A DNA stretch of 64,000 nucleotides from Desulfomarina profundi (GTDB taxonomy: Bacteria; Desulfobacterota; Desulfobulbia; Desulfobulbales; Desulfocapsaceae): the NCBI RefSeq assembly GCF_019703855.1, contig NZ_AP024086.1:2686501-2750500 (forward strand), given 5' to 3'. The position numbers were made by a program, and so were the translations under genes. Within the stretch, counting starts at the first letter, position 1. Every line of letters starts with the position of its first letter. A model generated the notes under the pieces. It was not told where the DNA came from, searched no databases, and saw nothing but the letters and a program-made list of their open reading frames with translations. Positions 62,912-64,000 of this stretch are shown piece after piece.

Positions 62912-63850
62912 TTACAGATCTTCTACAATAGGCCCGTTAAAGATCTTTTCCTTCAGCTTTCTCAGGGAGTTCTTCAGACCATCCACAAATCCTGATCCGA
63001 ATTTTCCATCTCTGGTTTTCCTGCGAATCTCCTTGAGCTGTGCATAAAACGATTTAAAATCATCTTTCTTGCCATACCCGAGGGCTTCGGCCATGCCAAT
63101 CTGGTTTTCAGCATCATCAAGCAGGGTTCTCAGTTCACCGTTTTCTTTTTCATTTCGGCCCTTTTTGACAGCAAGTTTGTCGGCCTTGTCCAGAAGCATT
63201 TCTGCCCTGAGCAGGGGAAGCGGTATCACATTCCTGGTAATCACCATGGTTGAAAACAACTCATAGAGGGACTGTGTTGCTTCCTCGTATTTCTCAGCGT
63301 CAACCAGTTTGGCAACATCTTTTATTGTATCGGTATATGCAGCCAGGGGCAGAGAGGTAATGACAAGATCTATCTCGGATGCAAGATCGGCGAGAATGGT
63401 CCTGGCCTGCTGCACCTCGCCATCCCCAAGAAGATCTTCTGCACTTTTCACCGCCTTTTTTACCGTATCAACGGATGCATAGAGATCAAACTCCTCAATA
63501 CGGACATCTATGGGAGCATTGGCCATTTTCGGTTCCCGGGCAAGGACAATTTCCAGTTTGCCGGCAGCCATGGCCAGGGCATCCAGTGCTTCCTGTTTCT
63601 TTTTGTTTTTCAGAGCTTCAATAGCCTTGCCGGTCTGATCAAGAGCCATCACAGCTTCCTTGACAATGGTTTCTCTCTTAAGACCCGCTTCCTTTTGCGT
63701 CTTCGCTTTCACCTGCTTTTCCACTTTTGCGGCAGCCGGTGATTCTTCCTTCTTATGCTTTCCCTCTCCGGCCTGAACTCCCGCACTACAGAGCATTCCC
63801 GCAATAATCAGTAAAACCAGTATACGATGACCTTTTTTCAGTACGCTCAT
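62912..63850 (-). CDS. yfdX: YfdX-family secreted protein
   Basis: This is a 312-residue periplasmic protein. ATG 63850 follows GGAGGAAA; the frame is open 23 codons further. A signal peptide (KKGHRILVLLIIAGMLCSAG, then VQAG) leads to a Lys-rich, mostly helical body. ETIVKEAVMALDQTGKAIEA and VRIEEFDLYASVDTVKKAVK with LPLLRAEMLLDKADKL fit the YfdX family. YfdX is linked to acid and heat tolerance in enterobacteria. It heads the minus-strand run toward hdeD, DUF1931, cbpA and cbpM. Confidence 0.8.
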   Translation of the reverse strand: MSVLKKGHRILVLLIIAGMLCSAGVQAGEGKHKKEESPAAAKVEKQVKAKTQKEAGLKRETIVKEAVMALDQTGKAIEALKNKKKQEALDALAMAAGKLEIVLAREPKMANAPIDVRIEEFDLYASVDTVKKAVKSAEDLLGDGEVQQARTILADLASEIDLVITSLPLAAYTDTIKDVAKLVDAEKYEEATQSLYELFSTMVITRNVIPLPLLRAEMLLDKADKLAVKKGRNEKENGELRTLLDDAENQIGMAEALGYGKKDDFKSFYAQLKEIRRKTRDGKFGSGFVDGLKNSLRKLKEKIFNGPIVEDL

Positions 63851-63934
63851 ACATTTCCTCCAATTTAAAATGATTAATAAAAACAACGGCCAATTCACAA
63901 GAGGAGAAAAGCAAAACACGTACCAGATTTATTT

Positions 63935-63959
63935 TTCTAATATTTTCAATTTATTAGAA
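63935..63959. promoter_or_regulatory. Inverted repeat upstream of yfdX
   Basis: TTCTAAT (63935-63941) and ATTAGAA (63953-63959) are a 7-bp inverted repeat with an 11-base spacer in a very AT-rich leader about 85 bases upstream of the yfdX start. It could be an operator or part of a promoter; no protein partner can be named. Confidence 0.3.
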
Positions 63960-64000
63960 ATGTATATTAAACTGTTTTAAAAAAAAGACGGCCGAAATGG

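Noticed and set aside
1-64000. CRISPR array
   Set aside because: The repeats are dispersed, 50-250 bp long and not regularly spaced; no cas genes are seen.
1-64000. Prophage
   Set aside because: No capsid, terminase, portal, tail or lysis genes were recognised.

Overview
This window looks like chromosome from a sulfate-reducing or sulfur-disproportionating deltaproteobacterium, most likely of the Desulfobulbales. The main evidence is a complete dsrMKJOP operon (26241-31390) preceded by an RsbRD-N-type gene. It also has Gram-negative envelope genes (lptD, surA-like, ydbH-ynbE-ydbL, mltA, mltB) and a ccsB/hemA/siroheme-synthase block. The assignment rests on gene content read by eye, with no database search.

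Layout: 1-9300 is an accessory, AT-richer segment. It holds the end of an RpiR-type regulator, a transposase remnant, a ProVWX/OpuB-type ABC transporter, an MmgE/PrpD protein, a nitrilase-family amidase, a dispersed repeat, an IS3-family insertion sequence and a truncated zinc-ribbon protein. It ends at a tRNA-Arg(ACG) gene (9357-9433). From 9484 the window becomes chromosomal backbone: RNase E/G, lptD, mltB, mltA, a SAM hydrolase, a three-gene FlgT/CsgG-like envelope cluster, aroA, pyrD-pyrK, a prepilin peptidase and a flavodoxin-like protein. Next come dsrMKJOP, a tail-specific protease, a tetrapyrrole/cytochrome c block (hemA, ccsB, siroheme synthase), uppP, a TlpA-like thioredoxin, surA-like, rodZ, recO, birA, the ydbH-ynbE-ydbL phospholipid-homeostasis genes and cmoA-cmoB. 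The right end holds a papain/alpha-beta-hydrolase fusion, a TPP-riboswitch-controlled thiamine ABC transporter (thiBPQ) and a minus-strand stress cluster: yfdX, hdeD, a DUF1931 histone-fold gene, cbpA and cbpM.

Two features cut across the window. First, at least five families of short non-autonomous repeats lie between genes. Family A (245-248 bp, 13-bp terminal inverted repeats, 5-bp target duplications) has three copies, two of them inverted around birA. Family B has a complete copy with matching ends and a 4-bp target duplication. Family C has one copy that supplies the apparent start codon of mltB. Second, seven genes (prpD, mltA, aroA, pyrK, hemA, thiP and a rhodanese-like gene) are each broken by one-base indels at homopolymer runs. 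Correcting one base per lesion restores a full-length family member every time. Several are housekeeping genes, so these are most likely sequencing or assembly errors, not pseudogenes.

The items most worth pursuing are the papain/alpha-beta-hydrolase fusion at 54153-56045, the YfdX-HdeD-DUF1931-CbpAM cluster, the FlgT/CsgG-like trio, and the repeat families with their effects on neighbouring genes.
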